Positions 1 through 11,900 of a stretch of 64,000 nt of DNA are shown here, piece by piece. The position numbers and the translations under genes were made by a program. The notes below the pieces were generated by a model. The model saw only the letters and a list, made by a program, of their open reading frames with translations, did no database searches and was not told the origin of the DNA. This stretch comes from Leptidea sinapis (Eukaryota > Arthropoda > Insecta > Lepidoptera > Pieridae), in NCBI RefSeq assembly GCF_905404315.1, contig NC_066267.1, positions 6,400,501 to 6,464,500 on the forward strand, in the 5' to 3' direction. The first letter of the stretch is position 1, and every line of letters begins with the position of its first letter.

Positions 1-1000
1 ATGTAGTAACTATTGCTCTATTTTGTGAGCAAATGACTTTACAAATAAACCCAGGCTAGCTAGACCTTACTAGTATTATGTATTTAATGTTACCAACAGA
101 CAGTGATCAGTAAACTATTAAGCTATTGCATAGCTTCTATCGCGGGCCTTGAGCGTGGAGACCGAATCCAGAAATTCCGTAACGAAAATAACCTAACACT
201 TACTTTCTAGATCTGTATAGATATTTCGCCACGGTCATTACAGTTGCCGTGGAACAGCGGTTATCACGTATGCTTTTTGTGCAGAAGGTCCCAGTTTCGA
301 GACTGGGGTACATCTTTATTTTTTTTAATTTCTTTATTTTTTTTTATCACGTTTTTTAATTTTTATTATTATGACAAGCATTTTTTTTTAGTTTCACCTG
401 TCCCGTTGTCTGTCTGTAATCAAATCTTGCAAGTAAAGTTTTACTCACTTCCCGTTTGCTTTTTTTTTAATTAATTTTATCAAAAAAAAATACTGCATAA
501 ATAAAATGAATAAATAATTATAATTGCATAAGTTGATAAAAAATGCTATGCAATAGCTTTACCGCGGCAGTCCCCGAGTGCCACACATCTCATTTTTTTA
601 TTTTTACAATGGCATAGGTTATACTTATCACGAAACAGATTGTTAATTTCAAATATCAAAAAAGCCTTTAATTCTAATGAATCCGTGAAAGAATAATAAC
701 CAATACAGTATATCATTAATGATATTTTCACCACTTTAGAGTAGCTCTTATCTCTCAGCATCTTAGGAGGCTTAAAAATAGTTAAAATTGGATCGCAACC
801 CGCGTTCAATTAATAATAAAGTAAACACTACAAGCTATATTTTTACTCTTTTATATTCTTAATTTTAAACATTAGTCGGATCGATGATGAAAGTGACGAA
901 CAAAACTCGCGGGTGAGTCCTTGCTGGATAAGCCCCGCTGGCGTGGCTGCCGCGCTTGCATACGATACTTTCGATTCTTAAACGGGGAACCAGCTGTCAC
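1..1000. other. No gene recognised
   Basis: AT-rich, with poly-T runs near 320-380 and 460-480. No exon-like segment, promoter or recognisable mobile element stands out on either strand. Confidence 0.4.
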
Positions 1001-1009
1001 ACTCGAGTC

Positions 1010-1352
1010 AATTATAAATAGAGCACTGCAATACTTCAAGCCGAGCCAAATTCTTACGCTCTAGTCTGGCACACCCCAGGCTGCTCGAATTGTCGGGGAT
1101 CCAGTGCTTAATGATCGGCTAGTTTTAATTTTATCTTCTACTGCATCTATCACGGAGAGTCATTTATTTATGGGACGATTTAAGAGCTATGTGTCCTCCT
1201 TCGCACGACACGCCACAAAATTAGGATATCATCCCACCATCTGGATGTGTGACGTTCGTGTACGGGGCGGTTCTCAAGGAACTTACTTCATCATACAACC
1301 AAGCTGTGGAATGAGCTTCCTTGTACGGTGCTGCCAGGATATTACGACCGTC
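1010..1352 (+). mobile_element. L-A LINE 3' fragment, rearranged
   Basis: Matches the reverse complement of the 12978-13645 copy (AGCACTGCAATACTTCAAGC block, then the CGCACGACACGCCACAA block), with internal deletions between blocks. Non-coding relic. Confidence 0.7.
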
Positions 1353-1390
1353 AGACCAAATTTACTAGATTTATTAACAATTATATATAT

Positions 1391-1577
1391 ACCCCAAACT
1401 AGGCACAGCCTGTACTATGTGTACAAGTCAACGACATATTTAATGCAATATACTTACTTAAATATACATAAATACTTATAAACATCCATGACTCAGAAAC
1501 AAACATTAATATTCATCATATAAATGTTTGCACCTACAGGGATTCGAACCCGGGACCTCTAGCTCAGTAGGCAGGGT
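1391..1577 (+). mobile_element. SINE-1 (tRNA-like box B end)
   Basis: Begins CCCCAAACTAGGCACAGCCT and ends with the box-B-like GGGATTCGAACCC. The same head and tail flank 63300-63815. I recall this SINE type from butterfly and moth genomes. Confidence 0.6.
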
Positions 1578-1862
1578 CACTGACAAAATTCCTTAAAATA
1601 GAAAAATTATAGCTGTATTTCGTATTAATAATCTTGCCTTATTCTTTATTTTGATATTTAATTATTGTTAAAATTTAGTTAGGTCTCCTTAAATCAGATA
1701 AAAACACGTTCAGGTTTATCATAAAAATGGCTTTTAAGAATAGATCGTGTAAGTTAATGTAAACGCTGAACGCATTAAAATTTGCATTTAAGTTTAATTA
1801 TGAAAATAAATGCTTGTATATATAAATTTGTTTAATTAAAGGTATGTGATTGGAAATGTAAA

Positions 1863-1915
1863 TCTTTGGGGGAGGCCTTTCTCCAGCTGTGGACGTCTTC
1901 CGGCTGATGATGATT
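1863..1915 (+). mobile_element. L-C (RTE-type) LINE 3' tip
   Basis: The stretch around GGAGGCCTTTCTCCAGCTGT followed by a TGATGATGAT tail matches the 3' ends at 15340-15505 and 52575-52735. Confidence 0.55.
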
Positions 1916-2146
1916 ATGTCATTGAAAGGAAAGAAGATAAGTTACACCAAAAAAAGATCTGTCAATATTGTCCGATTGCTGTCCGAATTTAGAAAACTAT
2001 ATCAATATCAGTCCCCATTTTCCATAGTTCTTTCATATATTCTAGGAAATAAGATCAAAAGTGTTTCAAATTTTAATATGACCTACGAAAAATCACAAAC
2101 GAGCTAATACATAAACAATTAACTATTAAATTAAAAAGGTCCATTT

Positions 2147-2310
2147 TGATGGTAATTTAATACACACTGCCCATTACAATGCAGTGCCGCTCAGGATTCT
2201 TGAAAAACCCAAAAATTCTGAGCGCCACTACAGTTGCGCTCGTCACCTTGAGACGTAAGATGTTAAGTCCCATTTGCCCAGTAATTTCACTAGTTACGGC
2301 GCCTTTCAGA
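2147..2310 (-). mobile_element. SINE-B, partial
   Basis: Contains the family blocks CATTACAATGCAGTGCCGCT and ATGTTAAGTC, and ends in the TACGGCGCC block. The 5' part of the element is missing. Confidence 0.7.
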
Positions 2311-2749
2311 CTTGTTAAGCTTCTAGGAATTAATTACGAATAATGACACAAACACACAATATTCGAACAGAAATCAGCTAGAGTAACGCTCTTACTCGTC
2401 AATGGTTGCAGTGGAAGTGTCGATGCCAGGGCGACATTTTATAGACATCTTCATCCTGTCCATCTGTCACTGTCAACAATATATATACTAGCAGAGGCTC
2501 TTTTGGCTCTTTTTAGAGGGGCAAATGGGCAAGAGTGACATTGACATTGGCAACACCAGCTGTCATGAAATGCGTTGCCGGCCTTTAAGTTGGAAGTATG
2601 CTCCCAGCTTGAGGGTGCTTAAGTCAAATTTTTTCTTTTGCTTGTAAAGGATTTTTGAAACCAATTAACTTATTTATCATCCATATTAAAGACGGACCAT
2701 CACTTATAGATATACTCTAATGATTGAAAAGAGTGGCCGTTGATTTCTT

Positions 2750-2823
2750 GAATGTTCTTCTCACGAGACTATGCCTGCGATATCTAGTTCGAGCGCAGCG
2801 GACACCAATCCTTAATCTAAGGT
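2750..2823 (-). mobile_element. hAT-type MITE terminal fragment
   Basis: Ends CGGACACCAATCCTTAATCTAAG, very close to the right termini at 20275-20300 and 34025-34050. Only one end survives. Confidence 0.45.
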
Positions 2824-3074
2824 ATTATTATAGTACGCAATTTTGTTTTTCTATCATTTCAAAGTAAGGCTGAGAGTTTCATACCTGTTCTTCTCTGCAT
2901 GTCAAAATCCCCCTTACGAACTGATGTAGTATCATAACGTTTACCAAGTGTTATAGATAAATAACTATATTTATATTCTACTCAAATCCTACCTTACTAC
3001 TAATATCTGCGGTATAGATATTATTCAGTTTTCATATTTTGAATAATGGAATTGCCAACTCAAATTGAAACTTT

Positions 3075-3440
3075 TCAAATTCAAATATTTTTATTCAAAA
3101 CAACATATAAAATCACTTATTGAATGTCCGAAAACTACCAGCAATTCCAAAAAGTACGCCTCAGATCTGAGAATAACGGGGGCAATTAACTCAGTTGGCT
3201 TCTTTTTCTCTCATAAAAAATATGGCTATAAAGTAACACTGTTCAATTAAACTTACTATTTAATAGTCCGAGGACTGTCGCTTCATTCCCAATCTGTGGT
3301 AGATAGAATTAAGAAAGTCATTTGTGATATAGAAACCTTTACCACACAAACGTTTTATTAACAATTCTTTTGAATTTCGTAATACATTTGTTTTGAACAT
3401 TTTCTGGGATCTAATAATAAAAGCATATACACCGCCCCAC
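3075..3440 (-). mobile_element. L-B LINE 3' fragment
   Basis: On the minus strand it reads RSQKMFKTNV, then KRLCGKGFYITNDFLN, then the 3' tail TTTGAATTTGAA. The same peptides occur at 35905-36030. 5'-truncated. Confidence 0.75.
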
Positions 3441-3899
3441 AAAATACTTACTAACTCGACTTCTCTTCTTCTTCGAGGAAAGTTTATAGATAATATTATT
3501 TAGGTAAACTATAATATGTATTATCAGTTTGATATACTAATTATCAGCATTTTTGTATCAGTATAAAATAAAGGTTAAATGATCCTGATAATATAAGATA
3601 TAGCAGATTATTATAATCAATCACAACGACTTATATCCCCTGTTAATAAAATCGCATAACAATAATAAATCTCTTCAGATATCGCTTAATCAAAACTATT
3701 TTACAACGCTAGTAGCTCAGTACTACGTCATAGTCATATGATTTTAATGAAGTGTTTCTGAGAAAGTCAAATTTGTGACGTTAAACTTTTGTAAAAATTT
3801 AACAAAAATGTTTACAAAATGCTATAAGAAAATCTATCCAAATTCGTTATATTAAATGCTCATTTCTGTTAAATTGTGGCTCAAACATATATATGACAC

Positions 3900-4290
3900 A
3901 TTGCATTTGCATCACGAACTTTTTCATGATGTCTCGGAGAAAGAATTTTACGCCATTTTACGCCCGTCCCTGCAATGTTTTCATACTTTTATTGAAGCTT
4001 AATACGATGTGTCATTTAATGCGTCAACAACAGAAGAACAAACACCCCCCATACTGCAGACTTTTCCTGGATATTCTTCCATTGCTAACAATGTGGCACC
4101 CTACGAAATTCAATCAATTAAAGATCTTATTGAGAATGTGAATAACACACAAATAAGAGCCCTAAGTGAGTATGATAAAGACGAAGAGGAGTCTACTCCA
4201 ATATTGTCAATCGCCTAGGCATTATCAGCTGTTAGTGACTTAAAACGCCTTGCAGCTTCTTTAAATCAAATATGCAAAAGTTAAATTATG
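3900..4290 (+). pseudogene. Possible transposase C-terminal relic
   Basis: Codon-like stretch YDVSFNASTTEEQTPP followed by an acidic segment (YDKDEEES) and ALSAVSDLKRLAASLNQ, interrupted by stops. The acidic tail with a short helix resembles the end of pogo/Tigger-type transposases. This is weakly supported and could be another element. Confidence 0.3.
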
Positions 4291-4519
4291 TTAAAAATCT
4301 TGTTATTGCTAATCCATAAAAATATTTCTGTCAAAGCAAAACAAGTGATTTATAAGCAACGCAATTAAAATTACACTATCTACTTAGAAAAGAAAGAAAG
4401 TCCACCTTTTAAATCATATAACAATTTAATCTATTTAATAAAATAATGTTATACAATTTTAGGGATTTATATGTATGTATAAGTAATTTCTTTGTCAAAG
4501 AACCTTTAATATATTTCCT

Positions 4520-4935
4520 GAAGTGTGCTCAGTCATTCATTCATTTAAATTCCTGTATCCCCTAGCTGGGACAGAGCGCACCCACAGTCCACTCCATCAT
4601 ATCCTGAGCATATCTCTTGATTTCACTCCAGGTCTTTCCGATGTTGCTTCGTCGATGACAGTCCGCCACCAGGTTTCATTTGGACGACCACGTTTGAGTT
4701 TTCCTTGAAGGTTCCAATCTAGAGCTTATTCGGTATATGGTTGGGATTCCTCTGAGCTGTGTGGCCTATCCAGCTCCATTTGCGGCATTTTATCTGATGG
4801 TCGATTGGGGCTTCATGACAGCGTTGCCAAAGATGATCGTTGGAATTTTTGTCGGCCAGTGAAAACCGAGGATATTTCGAAGGCATCGGTTAACAAAAAC
4901 CTGAAGTTGATGAGAGATGGGCTTGGTGACCACAT
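4520..4935 (-). pseudogene. LINE reverse transcriptase C-terminal relic (L-D)
   Basis: The minus strand reads QVFVNRCLRNILG, KWSWIGHTAQR and GKLKRGRPNETWWRTV across two frames, the standard carboxy end of RTE/SR2-type LINE polyproteins. Frameshifted, no intact frame. Confidence 0.65.
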
Positions 4936-5029
4936 CAAATGTGCTCAGTAAGTACTAGTACATTGTCTGGTATTTTATTTTAAAATTGAATACCAAGATC
5001 TACCTACAAGGCACGTAGCTTTATTACAA

Positions 5030-5404
5030 TCTATATATATAAAAATGAATTACTGTTCGTTAGTCTCGCTAAAAATCGAGAACGGCTGGAACGATTTGGT
5101 CAATTTAGGTCTTGAATTATTTGTGGAAGTGCAGGGAAGGTTTAAAAGGTGAATAAATAGGAAATGCTGCTACATTAAATAAAAACAACAAATTTGTTTT
5201 TCCTTTGATGTGTCCATACATAATTTCTATGAGAGAATTTATTCACGCATGGTTTGACAGTTCTGCTGTGAAACAATTTCATTACGACAGCAGGGTGCAT
5301 ATTTTACGAAGTAATTTTTGATATTATGATATATTATTGATAAATTCATATAAAAACATTATTTTATCTATTATATACAGAACAACGTCTGTCGGGTCAG
5401 CTAG
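5030..5404 (+). mobile_element. Non-autonomous Helitron-like element
   Basis: Starts TCTATATATATAAAAATG after an A and ends GTCTGTCGGGTCAGCTAG before a T, the TC...CTRR layout between A and T that defines Helitrons. Relatives lie at 11240-11933 and 34504-34838. Confidence 0.7.
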
Positions 5405-5542
5405 TTCATTATAATTATTATAACTTCAGTTTATTATTTCTTCTTGAATTGATTGAATTATAAGAAATAGGACCACTGTCATTTCAGTAATATAAATTGG
5501 AAAATTTTGTTATCTTTTTAAAGTAGAGAAGATAAGTAAGAT

Positions 5543-5810
5543 AGCCCTCACTTCTAGGATTAATACACAAATAAAATTTGAAAACATAATCTTATGAACA
5601 ATGCGGGGCTCGAACCTACGACCTCTCGCGTTCCGTGCCATTGCTCTGCCAACTGAGCTAACCGTTCGAGTGACGTATCATCATAAAATCTTGTGTGCCT
5701 TGTACAACTCTCAGGTTGTGGCCACATCTCACTTCTCTTCACAGAACACGAGTCGCGGGTTCGAGTCCCGCATCTCTCATAAAATTTCGTTTTCAAATTT
5801 TATTTGTGCA
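5543..5810 (-). mobile_element. SINE-C, tRNA-like, with inverted ends
   Basis: On the minus strand TAGCTCAGTTGGCAGAGC (box A) and GGTTCGAGCCCCGC (box B) lie at 5643-5660 and 5602-5615. A second box-B block, GGGTTCGAGTCCCGC, faces the other way at about 5757-5771. Both outer ends carry an inverted AAATAAAATTTGAAAAC tail. Not a functional tRNA: no acceptor stem pairs. Confidence 0.6.
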
Positions 5811-5900
5811 AGTGAATATATTCTACGTTTATGTATTTTGTTAAATTTAAATAATATTTAAGATAAGTTTCTGCATAACAGGAAATAAAAAATATATTTA

Positions 5901-5977
5901 TCACCAAGATAATATAATTAGTATAAAAGCGATTAGCATATCCTTGATAATTAGTAATACGCCTTAAACTAACCAAT
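5901..5977 (+). promoter_or_regulatory. Gene 1 core promoter
   Basis: TATAAAAG at 5922-5929 is preceded by TTATCA (5899-5904 region, a GATA-factor type site in reverse) and AATTAG. Transcription is expected about 30 nt downstream, leaving a short leader before the ATG at 5978. The same three words precede gene 2 in the same order. GATA control is an inference. Confidence 0.6.
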
Positions 5978-8900
5978 ATGAAGGTCCTATTTTTCGCTTT
6001 GGCACTGCTCGTGGCTGGCACCTCATGTCTGCCCGCCCAAGAAACAAACTTAGGTGAGTAAAAAACTTCATGAGGATATTTATTGAAGTGAAAACTTTTT
6101 TGGCGGCGTTGAGCACTTTTCTTGGGATAGGCATAAAATGTTAAACTCGCGTCAGGACACGTGGCCTGATCGAAAATTCGTAAGACAATCGTTGAAATTA
6201 TGCATAACAGTTGATTTATCTGAGAGAGATACTTTTTAATGTAAAATAACTCGTAATACATAAGTATGTATTCAGAAAATTTATTGAATTAGGCGTTACT
6301 TTGCGGAAATCCATAACTATACAAATGATTTAAGTTTTCTTTAGTGTTAATTCCGCCAATATTTGTTTCTAAAACAATTCAAAACGTGTTTCGCCTCTAC
6401 ACGAGGCATCCTCACGACGTGTTGTCTCGCCAAAATCTGGCACGGGACTCAGTCTCAGTCAGGCGAAACACGTGTCGAATTGTTTTAAAAACAAATATTG
6501 GCGGAATTAACACTAAAGAAAACTTAAATCATTTGTATATGTATTCAGAAGTCTGAAGTGTTAATTTTTGTAAGTAATATGAATTATCATTTTTGTGTAC
6601 GATTATGTATAAGGCAATTCGTGCGAAATTATTCCCTTACCATTCCAACATATTCGAAAATGCACAACGTTAATGTTCAAGTTTTCACCTCTGCCTTTAT
6701 TTTAATAATTTGTGTTATACAGCCAATGCGAAGTGTTCCAAATAGATGTTTAAGCTGATCCTTGCTGCTCAATTAAACCATCAAACCTCACGCTATAAAT
6801 TAAATTGTCTTCCTCACTATCTGAATTTGTGACATTCCTTCACATGTCGGTTTTCATGGAACATTCTACCACTTACTACATAGCTCTACCCAGGACAAAA
6901 CGATATAAGAAGCTTACAGGTACCTGAAAGCTCCTGCGATTCCTCTGGTGTTGTCAGAAAATGTGGGCTTTCTTGAACACTTCCCATTACATCTATACAT
7001 TCGTTGGACCTTCCTTTCAGTTTTACAGTTTATATTACAGTTACTTGCCCGTTCTTCTCAGGGCTGAGGCATACTTTTTTCATAGAAAGTTTCGCTAGGC
7101 TAGTACGCTTAAGTGACATCAGCGCCGCCACATGATCAGCGGGCAACAATAGAATCAAATAATATATGGCGATATATCAGCGTGCAAAGATATACGTCAT
7201 TGAAAGTAACACACATTGTTGATACCTCAATCTGGATTATACTTAGAATTCGCTCAGATTTTACTTACGAAAAACTTGCCGAAAGTAAGCTTAGCAAAAT
7301 CTTTGATTTTATTTTTAAAGTCTTTCTTTTCACCAGTGGGAAGCTCCATTGCGCAGAATGCCGGCTAGATTATGGTTGACACAACGGCGCCTATTTCTGC
7401 CGTGAAGCAGTAATGTGTAAGCATTACTATGTCTCAAGGTGACGAGTGCAGTTGTAGTGCCGCTCAGAATTTTCGTGGTTTTTCGAGAATTCTTAGCGGC
7501 ACTGCATTGTACTGGGCGGGGCGTATTAATTCGCATTAGCTGAACGTCCTGCTCGTTTTGTCCGTTATTGTCATAAAAAAAAGTAATTTAACAGTTATAA
7601 TTATGCTGTGCTTAAGCTAAAACAGTCCAATGCAAAACTCAAGTTAGTGTTTTATCACACTCACAACACTTGTTGTTTTCACAACACGTGTTGTTTTGAG
7701 TAAGTAAAGTTTAAGTTAGTAGTAGAAATTGCCGGCTCTCTAATCATTACAATTATTAACAGATTTCCATGTCAACGTTCCGGAAAAGACCGACCAACGC
7801 TTCGTTGAAGATTTAGTCAGAGGTCTCATTGAGCTAATTCGAGACTTCATTCGCAACAATGGATTGGATCCCCTTGTTATTGACAGATTTGACTTCGCAT
7901 ACAGCTTTCCTTTGTAAGTATCTTACCTATGCTGATGCTATATTTTAGGGTAATATACCTGAACGCATGCAACGGGACTGTTATAGGTAAAATTTTGTGT
8001 TTTGTGTTTTTAGGTATTTCTCAAAAAATATTTAAAAAACACCTGGTTACAAACAAGATATTACTTGTTTATTAACCAGTTTTTTTTTGCCAATAATTAT
8101 TTTATCAAATTTTGCTGCGATTAATTCAAGGTAAATGATTTAGCGATTTAAATTAAATTTAGGTATATATGTGTGAGTAATTTGACTAACAAGGACTTCA
8201 AAGGGTTCGTATTAATTGGACAAGAGTATACGTATCCTCTGATGATATGTGTTCAACGTCATCCAAGCTCTTGCAGCACCATCGACATCAGAGGGGAATA
8301 TAGGAGTTACCGGTTTGTTCCTCGCCCACCACGTTCCAGTGTGTTACTTTTTTTTATGAAAATAAAGGACGAGACGACCTGGACGTTCAGCTGATGGTAA
8401 TTAACACGCCCTCATAATAATGCAATACCGCTTAAGATCTTGAAAAATCCAAATACATAAGATGTTAGACTTAACATTATGTTTCGGTTAGAAGGGTGCC
8501 GTAGCTAGTCAAATCACTGAGCAAACTAAGTCTATTTTGACAATAATGCTTACACATTACTGCCTCACGGCAGATATAGGCACTATCCATTTGCTATCGA
8601 ATCCGTTTACGTACGTTTTTCGATGCTCTGATGATTAGCCGCGCTGATCTGTTTGTATGTTCAATTAACCTTTTCTTTCATAAAAGGTAAAGGCAGCCTG
8701 GCAGTACATGGATTTCCAGTAGCCTATTTGAGTACATTGTACATTTATATTTTTAAACTTTTATCATCGCGGAACTTTAACATTGTAATTATTGTGACAT
8801 GTACTCACGATATATATTTTATTAATTTGATGCCGATATTTCGATCCAATTGCATGAATCGTCGTCGCGGCGACTGCGTGAAACTCTCGACACATCGACA

Positions 8901-11900
8901 CTTGACACTAATTTGATTTGTCAGTTTGATGTACTATTACAATACTTTGTACAATCACCTCTGGTCCCCACGGGCGTAGTTTCTCGACACCAAACAGCAC
9001 AAAACATAAGAATCACTAAGACTAAGACTCCAGCGATTTTTGCTGTCTTTGAGAGCTTTAAAATGGTGTTTAAATCATTACATTTGATAAAGAATTATTA
9101 CATTTTACCAGTGGAGGAGCCTCCTTTGCACCCGGCTAGATTATGGGTACCACAACGGCGCCTATTACTGCCCTGAAGCAAGTAATTTGTAAAGATACTG
9201 TGTTTCGGTCTGCCTTGCGCCGTAGCTAATGAAATTACTGGGCAAATGAGACTTAACATTTTATGTCTCAAGGTGACAAGCGCAATTGTAGTGCCGCTCA
9301 GATTTTGTTGGGTTTTTCAAGAATCCTGAGCGGCAAAGCATTGTAACGGATAGGGCGAATCAATAACCATCAGCTGAACGTCCTGCTCGTTTCATCCTTT
9401 ATTTTCATGATGTCGTTAGAAAAACACCTTTGATCAAAAATGTAAACTTTTTCAGCCTCGTTGATATCTATGTGTACATCGAAGACCTCAGTTTTACCGG
9501 GGCAAGTGACATCGCGATCCACGCACTGGAGTATAATAGTCTTTTGAACCGATTCCGTTTCGATTTGGAACTGCCTCGTCTTGCATTGAGCGTTCGTAAG
9601 TTACAACATAATGTATTATTAAGCTATTGCATGAAATGTACGCTGTGATAAATTAATGAATACACAAGCTGACACGACAAACGTTGTATTGCCATATAAA
9701 GTATTAAAAAAAATCAATAGTAAAAAAAAACTGGTATAAAAAATAAATGCAACCGATTCTCAGACCTACCAAATATATCAAGCAATCGAATACAATTATT
9801 ATTGTATTCGATTGCCATCTTGCCTAACCATTACTCTATTGCAGATCTGTAGATGGAACATCTAATATATAAAATTCTCGTGTCATGGTGTTAAACATTG
9901 AACTCCTGCGAAACGGCTTGACCGATTCTCATGAAATTTTGAGTGCATATTGGGTAGGTATCAAAAATAGATGTTGGCCGATTCTCAGACCTACCCTATA
10001 TACACACAATTTTCAAACAAATTGATTTAGCCGTTTCGGAGGAGTTTGGAAATAAACATTTTGATACATATAACATTTTGAAGCAAAAATATCTTTAGAT
10101 GCGCTGTGCACATTGACGTTATGAAAAAGTGTGCAAATGAAAGGTCGTCAAAAATGTCCAAGTGGCGGTGTGTATACGAATTAACTTTTAACAGATAACA
10201 TTGAAACGTTAATTCAAATTAACACCTTATTTCGTGGCAGTAATGTTCAAAGTCTATTGTATACGCTCATAAAACAACTGAACGAAAACTCTAATATGCT
10301 CGTAGGCAGTGTTTTGCTTCAGTCAATTTTTGAGCTTTATTGTGAGTCAAGTTGCTTATTGTTCGTCAATGTGCGCTTATTTTGTAAGTATTTAATAAGC
10401 CGTCAAGCTCGGCCATGAATCATTCGTTTGATTACAGTCGGCTCGAATCGACAAAGGGAGCGCCATTAATCAGAGTAAAATTGACTAGATTAAGAGATGG
10501 TGAATTCAAAATTCAAAAATTTATAAACCATCCTGTAGGAAAACGGACAACGCAAGTTCGACAAATAATTAATCACATATCCCCACCACAAATAAAACAT
10601 TATTACCAGATCCAAATAACTCGTTACGAACTAATTCTGATCACCAATCATATAATCAAAAAAATTAATGTATTTTACTAATAATACTAACAAAGTTCAA
10701 AAGAAATATTATTACTTATACTTTTGCTAATATAATATATGGATCTCTCTGAATTAAATAAATAAAAATCACAGTAGTCGCCAATTCACTAAAGAGACCA
10801 ACCCTATATATTACCCGAGGAGTTATCTCGAATGACGCCGTGAAGTGTAAGTAAACAATAAACAAGAGATGTAAACAAGTTGCTTTAAAAAATTCAAGAT
10901 AAGTTATACTCGACCTTAGTGCAAACTCCATTAGGTCGAGATTTCCCTTACGCTGAATTTTATGACTTTCTAGAAAATTTTACGTGAACTTTTTAACAAT
11001 ATTTAAAGGTATACTTCAAATAGAAATATATGATTCTTAGTTTGAGTGTGTCCTTAAAATATGAATTTATTTTCTTCTGCTAAGATGAAAAATCTTATTT
11101 GAATGTATGAGGTTATTAAATATTTTTAAATTTGTTATTATCTTAACAACATTATAAAAGGATACATATTATGTAATAATAATTGAAGAAAATTTCTATG
11201 TTTAAACTCTAGAAGCCGTTTGCTTTTGTAATTTAACTTAATATATATAAATCTCGTGTCACAATGTTTGTCCTCAATGGACTCCTAAACTAATGAACGG
11301 ATTTAAATGGGAATTACTTCATGGAGTGCAGTTTGCTCCAACTTGAGAGATAGGATAGTTTTTATTTCGATTTGGGACTCATAATTATTTTTATTTTCAA
11401 TATTTGTTTTGTATGGACATATTTTCTTTGAGAGAATTTATTGACGCACGGTTTAACAGTTCTGCTGTGAAACAATTTCATTATAACAACAGGCCGGAGC
11501 ATATTTTACGAAATAATTCTTGATGTTATGAAATATTATTGACAAATTAATAAAAAATAGTAATTTACTTATTATGTACAGAACAACGTCTGTCGGGTCA
11601 GCTAGTATATATATAAAAATGAATTGCTGTTCGTTAGTCTCGCTAAAACTCGAGAGCGGCTGGACCGATTTGGCTAATTTTGGCCTTGAATTATTTGTGA
11701 ATAAATATGAAATTGTTCGGAATTAAATAAAAACAACAATGTTGTTTTTCCTTTGATGTCCCCCGAATTTATTGACGCAACGATTTGACAGTTATGCTGT
11801 GAAAAAATTTTATTACAACAACAGGATGCATTTTTACGAAGCAATTCTTGATTTTATGATATATCATTGACAAATTAAAAAAAAACATTATTTTATTTAT

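Noticed and set aside
1540..1577. tRNA gene on the minus strand
   Set aside because: Only the box B half of SINE-1 is present, repeated at 63790.
5600..5660. Functional tRNA gene
   Set aside because: Box A and B are present but the stems do not pair and the sequence recurs as part of SINE-C.
1..5900. A fourth paralogue upstream of gene 1
   Set aside because: No exon block similar to GLDPL, LSFTG, GIISGIT or the 61-nt exon 4 was seen on either strand.
7113..7379. Small gene in gene 1 intron 1
   Set aside because: Open by chance and overlaps a SINE-B head; no domain or codon pattern.
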